Below are positions 8,210 through 16,933 of a stretch of DNA of 33,231 nucleotides, in pieces (position 1 is the first letter of the stretch; the number at the start of each line of letters is the position of its first letter). The DNA comes from Bacteroides caecigallinarum (lineage in GTDB: Bacteria > Bacteroidota > Bacteroidia > Bacteroidales > Bacteroidaceae). The notes beneath the pieces are model-generated. The model did not search any database, was not told the origin of the DNA, and worked only from the letters and a program-made list of their open reading frames with translations. The translations under genes and the position numbers were made by a program. The DNA is taken from assembly GCF_021531075.1 (NCBI RefSeq), contig NZ_JADYTJ010000039.1, positions 1 through 33,231 on the forward strand, written 5' to 3'.

Positions 8210-11200
8210 CTGTGATTGCGATTTTAAATAATTAATCAAATCTTTTTGTACAGAAACCTTGATGGAACGTGAAGAAAGATTTACATACATCTGTCCGTCA
8301 TCATCCATAATATAGAACAACAGTTCAGCATTTCCTGGATTCTGCTTAACAATGGAACCGAATTCAGTGATAAACTCATCATCAATTGATGAAAGAGGTG
8401 CTTTGACTGTTATTCTCTCTATTACTTTTTCCTTTACATCGGGCAGAAGCTCAATTGTATTGATTTTAACTTCCCATTCATCCTGCTTCCATTGTTTAGG
8501 CTGGCATTTGCCGTGCATATATAAAAACATTCCTTCGCTGAAAAAGTTCTTCTTCTCTACCCATTCATTGCCAAAAAATGCAAATTCCGCTACTCCTGAA
8601 TAGTCTTCAACCTTCGCAACACCGTATGGCTTTCCGTTTTTGGTATATCCTTCGCGCACACCTGTCACTATACCACCGAGTATCAGGTCTCTGTTCTGCA
8701 AAGGTACCAAATCTGCCAACTCTTCCATATGCACATTGCATACATTTTCCAATACTACAGCATATTCATCTAAAGGATGGGCCGAAAGATATATTCCGAC
8801 AAGTTCTCGCTCGCGGTTAAGTCGTTCCAAGTCACTCCATGCAGGTGCAGGAATAATTTCAGGTGTAGCAATCTCTACAGCCATTTCACCTCCGAACAAA
8901 GAGTTTGTGGCAGCAGCCTTGTCAACCTGATATTTGTTTCCGTATCTTACAAGAACTTCCACGAAGGTTTCTTCTTTAGCATTCTTCACAAAGAAATCTT
9001 CACGCTTTATTCCATGGAAACTGTCAAAACCTCCTGCCAGAGCCAGGTTTTCTATATTCTTCCTGTTGCATGAGGAAAGATTCACCCTCTGTACAAAATC
9101 GAATATATTCTTGAACTCTCCATTTTTTCTACGTTCTTCAAGGATACTCTGCACTGCCGACTCTCCTACTCCCTTAACAGCTCCCATACCGAAACGTATG
9201 TCACCACGGCTGTTAACAGAGAATTTCAGCTCACTCTCGTTTACGTCAGGTCCCAACACATTGATACCCGTAGCCTTACATTCGTCCATCAGTTTTGTGA
9301 TTTCAGTGATGTTGGCGATGTTTCGGCTCATTGTGGCAGCCATATATTCCGAAGGATAGTTAGCTTTCAAGTATGCAGTCTGATATGCTACCCACGAATA
9401 ACATGTGGCATGAGACTTATTGAAGGCATAAGAAGCAAACTTTTCCCAGTCGGCCCAAATCTTTTCAAGTACTTGAGGGTCATGACCGTTTTTCTTTCCA
9501 CCTTCGATAAACTTAGGCTTCATGTGATCCAGCTTGTCACGGAGCTTCTTACCCATCGCCTTACGGAGGGCATCAGACTCACCACGGGTAAAGTCGGCAA
9601 GCAGACGCGACAAAAGCATGACCTGCTCCTGATATACCGTAATACCGTAAGTATCTTTAAGGTATTTCTCCATGATTGGTATATCATATTCTATAGGCTT
9701 ACGCCCATGCTTACGGTCGATAAAGTCAGGTATGTAATCCATAGGTCCCGGACGGTATAGCGCATTCATGGCAATAAGGTCCTCGAATGTTGACGGTTCC
9801 AACTCACGCAGATACTTCTGCATTCCGGCAGATTCGAACTGGAATGTTCCTATTGTTCGTCCATCACCATACAACTTATATGTGGCAGGGTCGTCTATCG
9901 GTATTTCGTCTATATTCAATATTATACCCTTGCTATGCTTTATATTTTCCAGTGCTTCCTTTATGATGGACAATGTTTTCAGTCCAAGAAAGTCCATCTT
10001 GATAAGACCGGTATCCTCGATTACAGAACCTTCATACTGGGTGACAAGCATCTTCTCGCCTGTTTCCTTATCATCGGCCGTACTTACAGGAACCCAATCG
10101 GTGATGTCGTCACGGCAAATGATGGTACCGCAGGCATGCACACCGGTATTTCGTACGTTACCTTCAAGCATCTTCGCATACTTGATGGTATCTCTCAATA
10201 CAGGGTCTGTAGACACCTCCGCAGCCTGGAGTTCAGGCACGTATGCTATAGCATTAGGAAGATTCAGCTTCTTGTCAGGAATCTTGTCAGGAACCAGCTT
10301 ACACAGTCTGTCCGATTCCGACAGAGGAAGTTTCTGCACGCGTGCCACATCCTTAATAGCCAGTTTTGTGGCCATAGTGCCGTATGTAATGATATGAGCC
10401 ACCTTTTCCTGCCCATATTTTTCCGTAACCCAATTCAAGACACGTCCACGTCCGTCATCATCAAAGTCCACGTCAATATCAGGAAGTGAAATACGGTCCG
10501 GATTAAGGAAACGCTCAAACAGAAGGTCGTACTTGATAGGGTCAATCTGAGTAATACCCAAACAGTATGCTACAGCAGATCCTGCAGCCGAACCACGTCC
10601 CGGACCTACAGACACATCAAGCTTGTTTCTGGCAGCAGAAATAAAGTCCTGCACTATAAGGAAGTAGCCCGGAAAACCCATTGTCTTCATGATGTGCAAC
10701 TCAAACTTTATTCGTTCGCTCACTTCCTCATCAAGCACCTCACCATAGCGCCGTCTGGCACCGTCGTATGCCAATTTTGCCAGATAATCTGCCTCAAGCT
10801 TAATACGGTATAATTTTTCGTAACCGCCCAACCTTTTGATTTTGGCATTTGCAGAGGCCTCATCCATTACGACATTACCGTTTTCATCCTGTGTAAATTC
10901 ATCAAACAAGTCTTTTTCCGTAAACTTCCTGCGGTATTCCTCTTCCGTTCCGAAGTCCTCCGGAATGGCAAATGTAGGCATTATAGGAGGATTATCAATG
11001 GAATAGAATTCTACACTATTACATATATCTACAGTATTGGACAATGCTTCAGGTACATCTGCAAAGATTTCGTTCATTTCTTCGCGCGTCTTCATCCATT
11101 CCTGCTTGGTATATAGCATACGGTTAGGGTCGTCCAAATCCTTTCCCGTGCTAAGACAGATAAGACGGTCGTGTGCCTCGGCATTTTCCTCATCTACAAA

Positions 11201-11986
11201 GTGTACGTCGTTTGTGCAAACCAGTTTTACATTATATTTTTTAGAATACTCCAACAGTTTGGCATTCACCACCTGTTGCAACGGATAGGCTTCATGATTT
11301 GCTCTTGATACAGTGGCTTTATGACGTTGAAGTTCCAGATAATAGTCATCTCCGAAAAGATTCTTATACCAGCGTATAGCCTCTTCAGCTTCCTCAAACT
11401 GTCCTGCAGTAATTTTCTTAGGAACTTCACCACCAAGACAGGCAGAACAAACTATAAGTCCTTCGTGATACTTCTCCAACTCTGCACGGTCTGTACGCGG
11501 ACGCATATAAAAACCTTCCGTCCATGCTTTTGAAACCAGCTTTATAAGATTATGATATCCCTTCAAGTTTTTAGCCAGGACTACAAGGTGATAACCACTC
11601 TGATCCTGCTTTCCATCCTTCTTGTCAAGCCCTCGGCGAGCAACATACATTTCACACCCGATAATAGGTTTGAAAAGTCTGTCTTGAGCAGCCTGCAACT
11701 GCTTTCTGCACTCCGCAAGTTCTTCTTCTGGATTGTCAGATTCAGCCTCTCCTTTTTCAAGAGCAGCAATTTTCTTCTTCAAATCCTTGATTTCGCCATT
11801 TGTTCCTCCGTTTTTCTTGTTAACATAATTGAAAAACTCTTTGATACCAAACATTGCCCCGTGGTCTGTAACAGCTATACCCTTCATACCATTTGCAATA
11901 GCCTTATCGACTAACTTTGGTATTGAAGCCTGCCCATCGAGGATTGAATATTGGGTATGAACATGTAAATGAACAAAATCCTGCAT
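8189..11986 (-). CDS. dnaE: DNA polymerase III alpha subunit
   Basis: 1265 residues, the replicative C-family polymerase. The N-terminal PHP domain has the histidine cluster HLHVHTQYSILDG (residues 6-18) and AVTDHGAMFG, so the metal-binding site looks intact. The palm active site contains PDIDVDFDDDGR near residue 505, with the catalytic aspartates. Further along come the fingers/beta-binding region, a helix-hairpin-helix region (MGAVKGVGESAVQSI) and an OB fold near residue 1100. There is no separate proofreading domain, as expected for DnaE (a DnaQ-type exonuclease is supplied in trans). It lies 20 bp after meaB on the same strand with no visible promoter between them, so it is likely driven from the DUF1573/meaB side. 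Confidence 0.98.
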   Translation of the reverse strand: MQDFVHLHVHTQYSILDGQASIPKLVDKAIANGMKGIAVTDHGAMFGIKEFFNYVNKKNGGTNGEIKDLKKKIAALEKGEAESDNPEEELAECRKQLQAAQDRLFKPIIGCEMYVARRGLDKKDGKQDQSGYHLVVLAKNLKGYHNLIKLVSKAWTEGFYMRPRTDRAELEKYHEGLIVCSACLGGEVPKKITAGQFEEAEEAIRWYKNLFGDDYYLELQRHKATVSRANHEAYPLQQVVNAKLLEYSKKYNVKLVCTNDVHFVDEENAEAHDRLICLSTGKDLDDPNRMLYTKQEWMKTREEMNEIFADVPEALSNTVDICNSVEFYSIDNPPIMPTFAIPEDFGTEEEYRRKFTEKDLFDEFTQDENGNVVMDEASANAKIKRLGGYEKLYRIKLEADYLAKLAYDGARRRYGEVLDEEVSERIKFELHIMKTMGFPGYFLIVQDFISAARNKLDVSVGPGRGSAAGSAVAYCLGITQIDPIKYDLLFERFLNPDRISLPDIDVDFDDDGRGRVLNWVTEKYGQEKVAHIITYGTMATKLAIKDVARVQKLPLSESDRLCKLVPDKIPDKKLNLPNAIAYVPELQAAEVSTDPVLRDTIKYAKMLEGNVRNTGVHACGTIICRDDITDWVPVSTADDKETGEKMLVTQYEGSVIEDTGLIKMDFLGLKTLSIIKEALENIKHSKGIILNIDEIPIDDPATYKLYGDGRTIGTFQFESAGMQKYLRELEPSTFEDLIAMNALYRPGPMDYIPDFIDRKHGRKPIEYDIPIMEKYLKDTYGITVYQEQVMLLSRLLADFTRGESDALRKAMGKKLRDKLDHMKPKFIEGGKKNGHDPQVLEKIWADWEKFASYAFNKSHATCYSWVAYQTAYLKANYPSEYMAATMSRNIANITEITKLMDECKATGINVLGPDVNESELKFSVNSRGDIRFGMGAVKGVGESAVQSILEERRKNGEFKNIFDFVQRVNLSSCNRKNIENLALAGGFDSFHGIKREDFFVKNAKEETFVEVLVRYGNKYQVDKAAATNSLFGGEMAVEIATPEIIPAPAWSDLERLNRERELVGIYLSAHPLDEYAVVLENVCNVHMEELADLVPLQNRDLILGGIVTGVREGYTKNGKPYGVAKVEDYSGVAEFAFFGNEWVEKKNFFSEGMFLYMHGKCQPKQWKQDEWEVKINTIELLPDVKEKVIERITVKAPLSSIDDEFITEFGSIVKQNPGNAELLFYIMDDDGQMYVNLSSRSIKVSVQKDLINYLKSQSQLDYKIN

Positions 11987-12006
11987 ATCTTAATATAAAA
12001 TTCTTT

Positions 12007-13110
12007 TTACTTCTTTAATTGGTTAAAATAAACATCAAGCAACTTTCTAGCTGCCGTGAACGATGTGGTCTGTCCGCTAAGGACTTCTTTTTCCTTAATT
12101 TCAAGTATATCTGCAATCAATGGATCCTGATAGAAACTGTCGCGAAGATGTTCGTTTATGGTTTCATACATCCAATACTTTGCCTGTTCGTTTCTCCTAT
12201 AATCAAAATATCCGTTTTTCTTGACAAAGTCGATATAGGCATATACCATATCCCATATTTCCTTAACTCCTATATTATAAAATCCGGAATAAGTAAGTAC
12301 CTGGGGAGTCCATCCTGATTCTGGTGCCGGAAACAGGTGAAGCGCATTACGGAAATGTGCAGCAGCAAGTTTTGCCTTCTCTATATTGTTTCCATCGGCC
12401 TTGTTTATTACTATTCCGTCGGCCATCTCCATTATCCCTCGTTTGATTCCCTGCAGTTCGTCACCAGTTCCTGCCAGTTGAATTAAAAGAAAGAAATCCA
12501 CCATTGAATGTACAGCTGTCTCACTCTGTCCTACCCCAACAGTCTCGACAAAAATTTTGTCGAATCCGGCAGCTTCACACAGTATAATAGTCTCTCGTGT
12601 CTTACGGGCCACTCCACCCAATGAACCAGCCGAAGGACTGGGACGTATGAAAGACTTTGGATGAACGGACAGTTTCTCCATTCTGGTTTTATCGCCCAAA
12701 ATACTGCCCTTTGAACGTTCACTACTAGGATCTATTGCCAACACAGCCAGTTTACCGCCTTTTTCTTCAAGCACATGTAGTCCGAAAACATCTATTGAAG
12801 TGCTTTTCCCTGCACCGGGCACACCACTTATTCCTATCCTGACAGAATTGCCGGAATATGGCAAGCATTTTTCTATAACTTCCTGTGCTATCACCTGATG
12901 TTCCGGTTTAACACTTTCCACCAAAGTTACAGCACGGCTGAGCATCGTTATATCACCCTTAACTATACCTTCTACATATTCATCAACAGAATACTGACGT
13001 CTTTTAGGCCTGTTTCTGAGATTTATATATGGATTGACAATCGAAGGTTGTTCAACTCCCTGATTGACAGTCAAGCCCTTATATTCTTCATTATTTTCAG
13101 GATGTTCCAT
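12007..13110 (-). CDS. meaB: Methylmalonyl-CoA mutase-associated GTPase MeaB (ArgK family)
   Basis: 367 residues of the G3E P-loop GTPase family. It shows the Walker A motif GISGVPGAGKST (near residue 93), AVLAIDPSS, the ETVGVGQSE switch segment and the base-recognition motif INKAD. The protein escorts adenosylcobalamin to methylmalonyl-CoA mutase and protects the mutase during catalysis. That pathway converts succinyl-CoA towards propionate in Bacteroidales (established for the family). The mutase subunit genes are not in this window, so meaB is detached from its partner. It sits between a DUF1573 gene (55 bp upstream) and dnaE (20 bp downstream), all on the minus strand. The C-terminal region FFxxRRNEQAKYWM is typical of the family's dimerisation helices. 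Confidence 0.95.
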   Translation of the reverse strand: MEHPENNEEYKGLTVNQGVEQPSIVNPYINLRNRPKRRQYSVDEYVEGIVKGDITMLSRAVTLVESVKPEHQVIAQEVIEKCLPYSGNSVRIGISGVPGAGKSTSIDVFGLHVLEEKGGKLAVLAIDPSSERSKGSILGDKTRMEKLSVHPKSFIRPSPSAGSLGGVARKTRETIILCEAAGFDKIFVETVGVGQSETAVHSMVDFFLLIQLAGTGDELQGIKRGIMEMADGIVINKADGNNIEKAKLAAAHFRNALHLFPAPESGWTPQVLTYSGFYNIGVKEIWDMVYAYIDFVKKNGYFDYRRNEQAKYWMYETINEHLRDSFYQDPLIADILEIKEKEVLSGQTTSFTAARKLLDVYFNQLKK

Positions 13111-13165
13111 AACGGTATTGTTTTTTTATGGGTTAATAAATCAGGACTATCATTATCTGATGCCT

Positions 13166-14245
13166 TTATTCGTTTACTATATCAGCATTGATATTAATGG
13201 TTATTTTAGGGTTATTCGGATCATTGGTTATCATCAGAACCCTTGGCTTACCTTTAGATTTTGAAAGATTACCGGCAAGCACAGTCACTTTCATTTTTGC
13301 AGATTCACCCGGCTTTATTATATGTTTGTTCACCTTAACATTCAGCGCCATAGTAAATACCTGCAAATCTAATATCTCAAGGTTAGATTTTCCTTTATTG
13401 GTAATAACAACAGTCTGCGACTTTTTTTGTTTAGGTTTCAATCCCAAATAATCCAAAGATGTGGTACTTATTTCGGCTACCGGCGGATTTAATTTCTGCT
13501 GTTCAGAGAGTAAAGAAAAATCAGGCAATAAAACTACAGATACAGGAATTTCATTCTCGCTATTTACCTTATCTCCCATAAACCTAGACAGAAAGACAGT
13601 TGTTCGGGTTATACCTAGTTTTGGAAGTTTATCCGTATGTAGTGTAACTGTGATTTTACCATTTTTTTGCGAGCCAAGCACTTCAGGCTCCGCCTTGGCT
13701 GTAAGATATGGTGGCAAATGCATAAGAACTGGAGAATATGCCTTGTTCGATGTATTTGCTACCAGAATCTCAAATTGAGGCTTGTCCCCCTTATTCACAT
13801 CGTCAAAAACTATCTCATCCTTATTGGTTCTAATAGCTCCAAATCCAAACTCATGAGTAAAGGAATAATCTTTAGGATCGGCGGTTACCTCACCCGAAAA
13901 ATCCAGATATACAGGAAGATTCGAAGCATTGCAATACACTCCTACCTCCCTGTAGAATTTACCAATAGCCTCGGCATCATATACAGCCGTAACCTCACCT
14001 TTACCTCCTGCAGGAACAGGTTCCTTCGTCCAATCGGCTTCCATACATCCACAGGATACTGTGACATTGGAAATAGCCAAAGGTTTATCCCCCGTATTGG
14101 TAAAGGAATACTTTACCGTAACCGGATTTCTCCACAAAATATAACCAATATTTTGCGACTTTGAATCGAACGATATCTGAGGTTGTGCATTAACCATGAC
14201 AGTAATTGCACAAAATATAAAAATAAGCGATAATACTCTTTTCAT
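13166..14245 (-). CDS. Secreted DUF1573 domain protein
   Basis: 359 residues with a signal peptide (1-20, ending VMVNAQ). The first domain (about 22-120) is a DUF1573-type Ig-like fold, with SFTNTGDKPLAISNVTVSCGCMEADW and the hallmark CGC motif. A second Ig-like domain near the C-terminus repeats the pattern (VVITNKGKSNLEILDLQVF). This family is abundant in Bacteroidetes and the biochemical role is not known; it is presumably a periplasmic or surface protein. It is the first gene of a likely minus-strand unit with meaB and dnaE, and starts about 30 bp downstream of a consensus promoter. It is divergent from the sigma-54 regulator across 270 bp. Confidence 0.88.
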   Translation of the reverse strand: MKRVLSLIFIFCAITVMVNAQPQISFDSKSQNIGYILWRNPVTVKYSFTNTGDKPLAISNVTVSCGCMEADWTKEPVPAGGKGEVTAVYDAEAIGKFYREVGVYCNASNLPVYLDFSGEVTADPKDYSFTHEFGFGAIRTNKDEIVFDDVNKGDKPQFEILVANTSNKAYSPVLMHLPPYLTAKAEPEVLGSQKNGKITVTLHTDKLPKLGITRTTVFLSRFMGDKVNSENEIPVSVVLLPDFSLLSEQQKLNPPVAEISTTSLDYLGLKPKQKKSQTVVITNKGKSNLEILDLQVFTMALNVKVNKHIIKPGESAKMKVTVLAGNLSKSKGKPRVLMITNDPNNPKITININADIVNE

Positions 14246-14279
14246 TAGTTTGTAATATTTAAAAAGATAAATACGGAAA

Positions 14280-14311
14280 CAAAGATAGATAGAATTTTAA
14301 TTCTTCACAAA
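14280..14311 (-). promoter_or_regulatory. Consensus Bacteroidetes promoter for the DUF1573-meaB-dnaE unit
   Basis: Minus-strand TTTG (14308-14311), 20 nt, then TATCTTTG (14280-14287), about 34 bp before the start codon. This is one of the best matches in the window. Confidence 0.8.
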
Positions 14312-14483
14312 AGTAGTCTTGGAATAAATCAAAACATAAACAAAAAGTAACTAACAGCCTTAAATTGCCCAAGATATAAGACATAACATATAACAAAAAC
14401 AAAAAAAGACACATCAACATACACTATTAGATAATATTTATAAAAATAAGGTTTGTTAAAACAAGCAGATGAAATTTATAGAT

Positions 14484-14491
14484 TAACTTTG
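14484..14491 (+). promoter_or_regulatory. -7 element TAACTTTG for the sigma-54 response regulator
   Basis: TAnnTTTG match about 24 bp before the ATG at 14516. There is no good -33 box at 19-21 bp, so expression may be weak or activated. The rest of the 14246-14515 gap is AT-rich with no gene visible. Confidence 0.5.
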
Positions 14492-14515
14492 TAAAAATAA
14501 AAACATTAACCATAT

Positions 14516-15871
14516 ATGACTCCGTCAATACTAATAATAGAAGACGACCTGACATTCTCCACCATGTTGAAGACATGGCTGGGCAAGAAAGGTTTTGATG
14601 TGGAAACGGCTGGCACATGCACAAAAGCCCGCAAACTTATCACATCGAAAGATTTCAGCCTGATTCTCTCAGATCTAAGGCTTCCTGATCAGGACGGTAT
14701 GCAGCTCCTAACATGGATGAGAGAACTTGAAATGAAGACTCCATTCATAATGATGACCAGCTATGGGGAAATTCAAAATGCTGTCATGGCTATGAAACTG
14801 GGTGCCACAGACTATATACAAAAGCCTGTGCAACCGGACGAACTGCTAAGGAAAATAAATGAAGCTATTACTGTCACATCTGATAACAAGCAAACTGAAA
14901 AACAATCAAAAAAAGAAGTTTCAAATATAAACAATAATTTTCTGGAAGGAGAAAGTGAAGCTGCCAGACAACTTTACAACTATGTAAATCTGGTTGCACC
15001 TACACAAATGTCTGTACTGATAAATGGTGCCAGCGGAACAGGCAAAGAATACGTTGCACACAGAATACACCAGTTAAGCAAACGCAATGACAAGCCATTC
15101 ATAGCAATCGACTGCGGTTCTATTCCTAAGGATTTGGCTGCTTCAGAATTTTTCGGCCACGTAAAAGGCTCATTTACAGGAGCACTTACGGACAAGACGG
15201 GAGCTTTTGAAGAGGCTAACGGAGGAACTCTTTTTCTTGACGAAATAGGTAATCTGAGCTACGAAGTTCAAGTACAGTTATTACGTGCATTACAAGAAAG
15301 AAGAATACGTAAGATTGGATCTACCAAAGAAATACAGGTTGACGTACGACTGATATGTGCCACAAACGAAAACCTAAAAGAGGCTATTTCAAAAGGTAAT
15401 TTCAGAGAAGACTTATACCACAGAATAAACGAATTCACCATGCGTATGCCATCATTGAAAGAAAGACAGGAAGATATTCTTCTTTTTGCAAATTTCTTCC
15501 TTGACCAGGCAAACAAAGAACTAAATAAAAACCTTATAGGTTTTGATGCCGCAGCAAGTATGGCATTACAGCAATACGAATGGCCAGGAAACCTCAGACA
15601 GCTCAAGAACATAGTAAAAAGAGCTACATTGCTGGCCAAAGAAGATTTCATAACAACTGCCGAACTTGGAGAGGAACTTAACGAACCACAAGCGGTTCAT
15701 TCAGACCACATATCAATTGAAACCTCACTAAACAGAGAAGAAACAGAAAAACAACTTATAATAAATGCACTAAAGCAAACGGGAAACAACAAATCAAAGG
15801 CTGCAAACCTGCTTGGCATTGACAGAAAAACACTGTACAACAAACTTAAACATTACAATATTCCACAATAA
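14516..15871 (+). CDS. NtrC-family sigma-54-dependent response regulator
   Basis: 451 residues in three parts. The receiver domain (1-120) has acidic pocket E9/D10/D11, phospho-acceptor D53 in SDLRLP, MMTSYG, and K in YIQKPVQ. The AAA+ sigma-54 activator domain (about 145-375) has Walker A GASGTGKE near 171, the sigma-54-contacting loop GSFTGA near 218 (Ser in place of the usual Ala of GAFTGA) and GGTLFLDEIG as Walker B. The C-terminal Fis-type helix-turn-helix ends KSKAANLLGIDRKTLYNKLKHY. It would hydrolyse ATP to open sigma-54 promoters after phosphorylation. No histidine kinase gene is adjacent. Immediately downstream are TTCCACA half-sites and a near-consensus sigma-54 promoter, making that site its likely target. 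Confidence 0.95.
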   Translation: MTPSILIIEDDLTFSTMLKTWLGKKGFDVETAGTCTKARKLITSKDFSLILSDLRLPDQDGMQLLTWMRELEMKTPFIMMTSYGEIQNAVMAMKLGATDYIQKPVQPDELLRKINEAITVTSDNKQTEKQSKKEVSNINNNFLEGESEAARQLYNYVNLVAPTQMSVLINGASGTGKEYVAHRIHQLSKRNDKPFIAIDCGSIPKDLAASEFFGHVKGSFTGALTDKTGAFEEANGGTLFLDEIGNLSYEVQVQLLRALQERRIRKIGSTKEIQVDVRLICATNENLKEAISKGNFREDLYHRINEFTMRMPSLKERQEDILLFANFFLDQANKELNKNLIGFDAAASMALQQYEWPGNLRQLKNIVKRATLLAKEDFITTAELGEELNEPQAVHSDHISIETSLNREETEKQLIINALKQTGNNKSKAANLLGIDRKTLYNKLKHYNIPQ

Positions 15872-15911
15872 AATGTGGAATATTTCCACACATTCCACAA
15901 TAAAATCCACA
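15857..15911. promoter_or_regulatory. Cluster of TTCCACA half-sites: candidate enhancer for the sigma-54 regulator
   Basis: TTCCACA occurs at 15861-15867, 15884-15890 and 15893-15899, its inverse TGTGGAA at 15874-15880, and a variant ATCCACA at 15905-15911. The first pair forms a perfect 11-bp-arm inverted repeat (15857-15867 with 15874-15884) around a 6-nt A-rich centre, overlapping the regulator's stop codon. The second pair forms the 17-bp palindrome TGTGGAA-TAT-TTCCACA. The cluster lies roughly 90-140 bp upstream of the sigma-54 -12 box, a usual place for activator binding sites. An alternative is that these are only RNA hairpins at the end of the regulator mRNA. Confidence 0.55.
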
Positions 15912-15944
15912 CCTGTAAACATATAGGCGTGGATTTTATTTTTA
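15899..15944 (+). terminator. Intrinsic terminator of the response regulator gene
   Basis: Perfect 12-bp stem (aataaaatccac at 15899-15910 with gtggattttatt at 15929-15940) followed by a T run. It separates the regulator transcript from the sigma-54 promoter downstream. Confidence 0.75.
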
Positions 15945-15986
15945 TAACACACTGGTTCACAATACAATAGAGAAGTCATACATTTA

Positions 15987-16002
15987 TGGCACAACTTTTG
16001 CA
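15987..16002 (+). promoter_or_regulatory. Sigma-54 (RpoN) -24/-12 promoter
   Basis: TGGCAC-AACTT-TTGCA: the -24 GG (15988-15989) and -12 GC (16000-16001) are exactly 12 bp apart, and every core position of the TGGCAC-N5-TTGCW pattern is met. The predicted transcription start is near 16012. It points away from the response regulator gene into about 170 bp with no substantial reading frame. Confidence 0.75.
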
Positions 16003-16011
16003 AACATAAAA

Positions 16012-16183
16012 GAGAATAAGATTTTAATAAAGACTAGACTAAACACACAAAACCCAACCCCATAGAATTAATTTTTCTGAGATTGTATTTACAATAATAT
16101 AAATAACTACAATCTTATGATAATGAAGATGCCTATGTGTTAAAAACGAAAAAGAGCACGCTGTGAAGCATGCTCTTTTTTTT
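16012..16183 (+). ncRNA. Putative sigma-54-dependent small RNA
   Basis: This transcript is predicted from the sigma-54 promoter at its 5' side and the strong terminator at 16149-16183, about 170 nt. No plus-strand reading frame longer than a few codons is present. The inner part can form two mutually exclusive hairpins: attgta with tacaat (16082-16095), or gattgta (16081-16087) with tacaatc (16108-16114). The 5' third (about 16030-16062) is C/A-rich and looks unstructured, as in regulatory RNAs that pair with targets. The arrangement resembles LuxO-qrr1 and GlrR-glmY in Gammaproteobacteria, where a sigma-54 activator drives a small RNA. The existence of the RNA is inferred; targets cannot be read from the sequence. 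Confidence 0.5.
16149..16183. terminator. Strong bidirectional intrinsic terminator
   Basis: AAAAAGAGCA (16149-16158) pairs with TGCTCTTTTT (16171-16180) around a 12-nt loop, followed by more T. It ends the putative small RNA on plus and the pseudouridine synthase gene (stop at 16187) on minus. Confidence 0.85.
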
Positions 16184-16186
16184 ATT

Positions 16187-16855
16187 CTATATACCAAAAC
16201 CATTCCATAAATTTCCGGATGGCAATTCTGCCGTAACATCAATCAGTTCTTTTGATACCGGATGAATAAATTTTACTCTCCTGGAATGCAGACAGATGCT
16301 TCCGTCCGGATTAGAACGTGGGAATCCATATTTAAGGTCTCCCTTGATAGGACATCCCATTTTTGCCAATTGGCAACGTATCTGATGGTGACGCCCTGTG
16401 TGAAGATTAACCTCCAGAAGAAAGTAATTTTGAGAATGGCCGATAAGTTTATAATCCAAAATAGCCTTTTTCGAACCTTTTACTTCCTTGTCGTAAGCAT
16501 ACGATTTGTTCTGCTTCTCATTTTTAACCATATAATGTACCAAAGTCCCTTCTTCCGATGCAGGAGCATTCTTCACTACCGCCCAGTAAGTTTTTTCCAC
16601 CTCTCCATTTCTGAACATATCATTCAGACGACTAAGCGCCTTACTAGTTTTTGCAAAAACCACGAGTCCACTTACCGGTCTGTCCAATCTGTGTGTAACA
16701 CCGATAAAAACGTTTCCCGGCTTATTATATTTCTCTTTCAGATACTGTTTCACTGTCTCAGAAAGAGGAGTGTCTCCCGTTTTATCACCTTGAACTATTT
16801 CAGAAGCAGTTTTATTTACTATTATTATATGATTATCTTCGTAAACTACAGTCAT
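16187..16855 (-). CDS. RluA-family RNA pseudouridine synthase
   Basis: 222 residues from the start used here. The catalytic segment GVTHRLDRPVSGLVVFAKTSKAL contains the invariant HRLD aspartate of the RluA family. The binding-site strand LHTGRHHQIRCQLA follows, then the C-terminal LHSRRVKFIHP motif. The enzyme isomerises specific uridines in rRNA or tRNA; which site it modifies cannot be told, as there is no S4 domain as found in RluD/RluC. A longer frame begins at 16891, but its first codons lie inside the fabG terminator hairpin. The ATG at 16853-16855 (MTVVYEDNHIIIVNK) is therefore preferred and also fits the usual start of the family. It follows fabG on the same strand. Confidence 0.92.
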   Translation of the reverse strand: MTVVYEDNHIIIVNKTASEIVQGDKTGDTPLSETVKQYLKEKYNKPGNVFIGVTHRLDRPVSGLVVFAKTSKALSRLNDMFRNGEVEKTYWAVVKNAPASEEGTLVHYMVKNEKQNKSYAYDKEVKGSKKAILDYKLIGHSQNYFLLEVNLHTGRHHQIRCQLAKMGCPIKGDLKYGFPRSNPDGSICLHSRRVKFIHPVSKELIDVTAELPSGNLWNGFGI

Positions 16856-16869
16856 ATGGATGTATTTAT

Positions 16870-16912
16870 AAAAAACAGGCACAGATTTCATTATAAAACG
16901 AAGCCTGTGCCC
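16870..16912 (-). terminator. Intrinsic terminator after fabG
   Basis: On minus, GGCACAG (plus 16905-16911 arm) pairs with CTGTGCC (plus 16878-16884 arm) and is followed by a T6 run. It lies between fabG and the pseudouridine synthase start, so read-through into the latter may be partial. Confidence 0.7.
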
Positions 16913-16933
16913 GAAGTATATCGTATATGAAAA

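Noticed and set aside
9768..10489. Long plus-strand frames (209 and 184 codons) within 9768-10489
   Set aside because: Both are antisense to conserved dnaE catalytic sequence and have no start signals; shadows of dnaE codon use.
13667..14164. Plus-strand frame of 165 codons
   Set aside because: Antisense to the DUF1573 gene with no promoter or domain.
14980..15651. Minus-strand frames within the response regulator gene
   Set aside because: Antisense to AAA+ catalytic motifs; no independent support.
16262..16930. Plus-strand frame of 222 codons
   Set aside because: Antisense to the pseudouridine synthase and crosses the fabG terminator.
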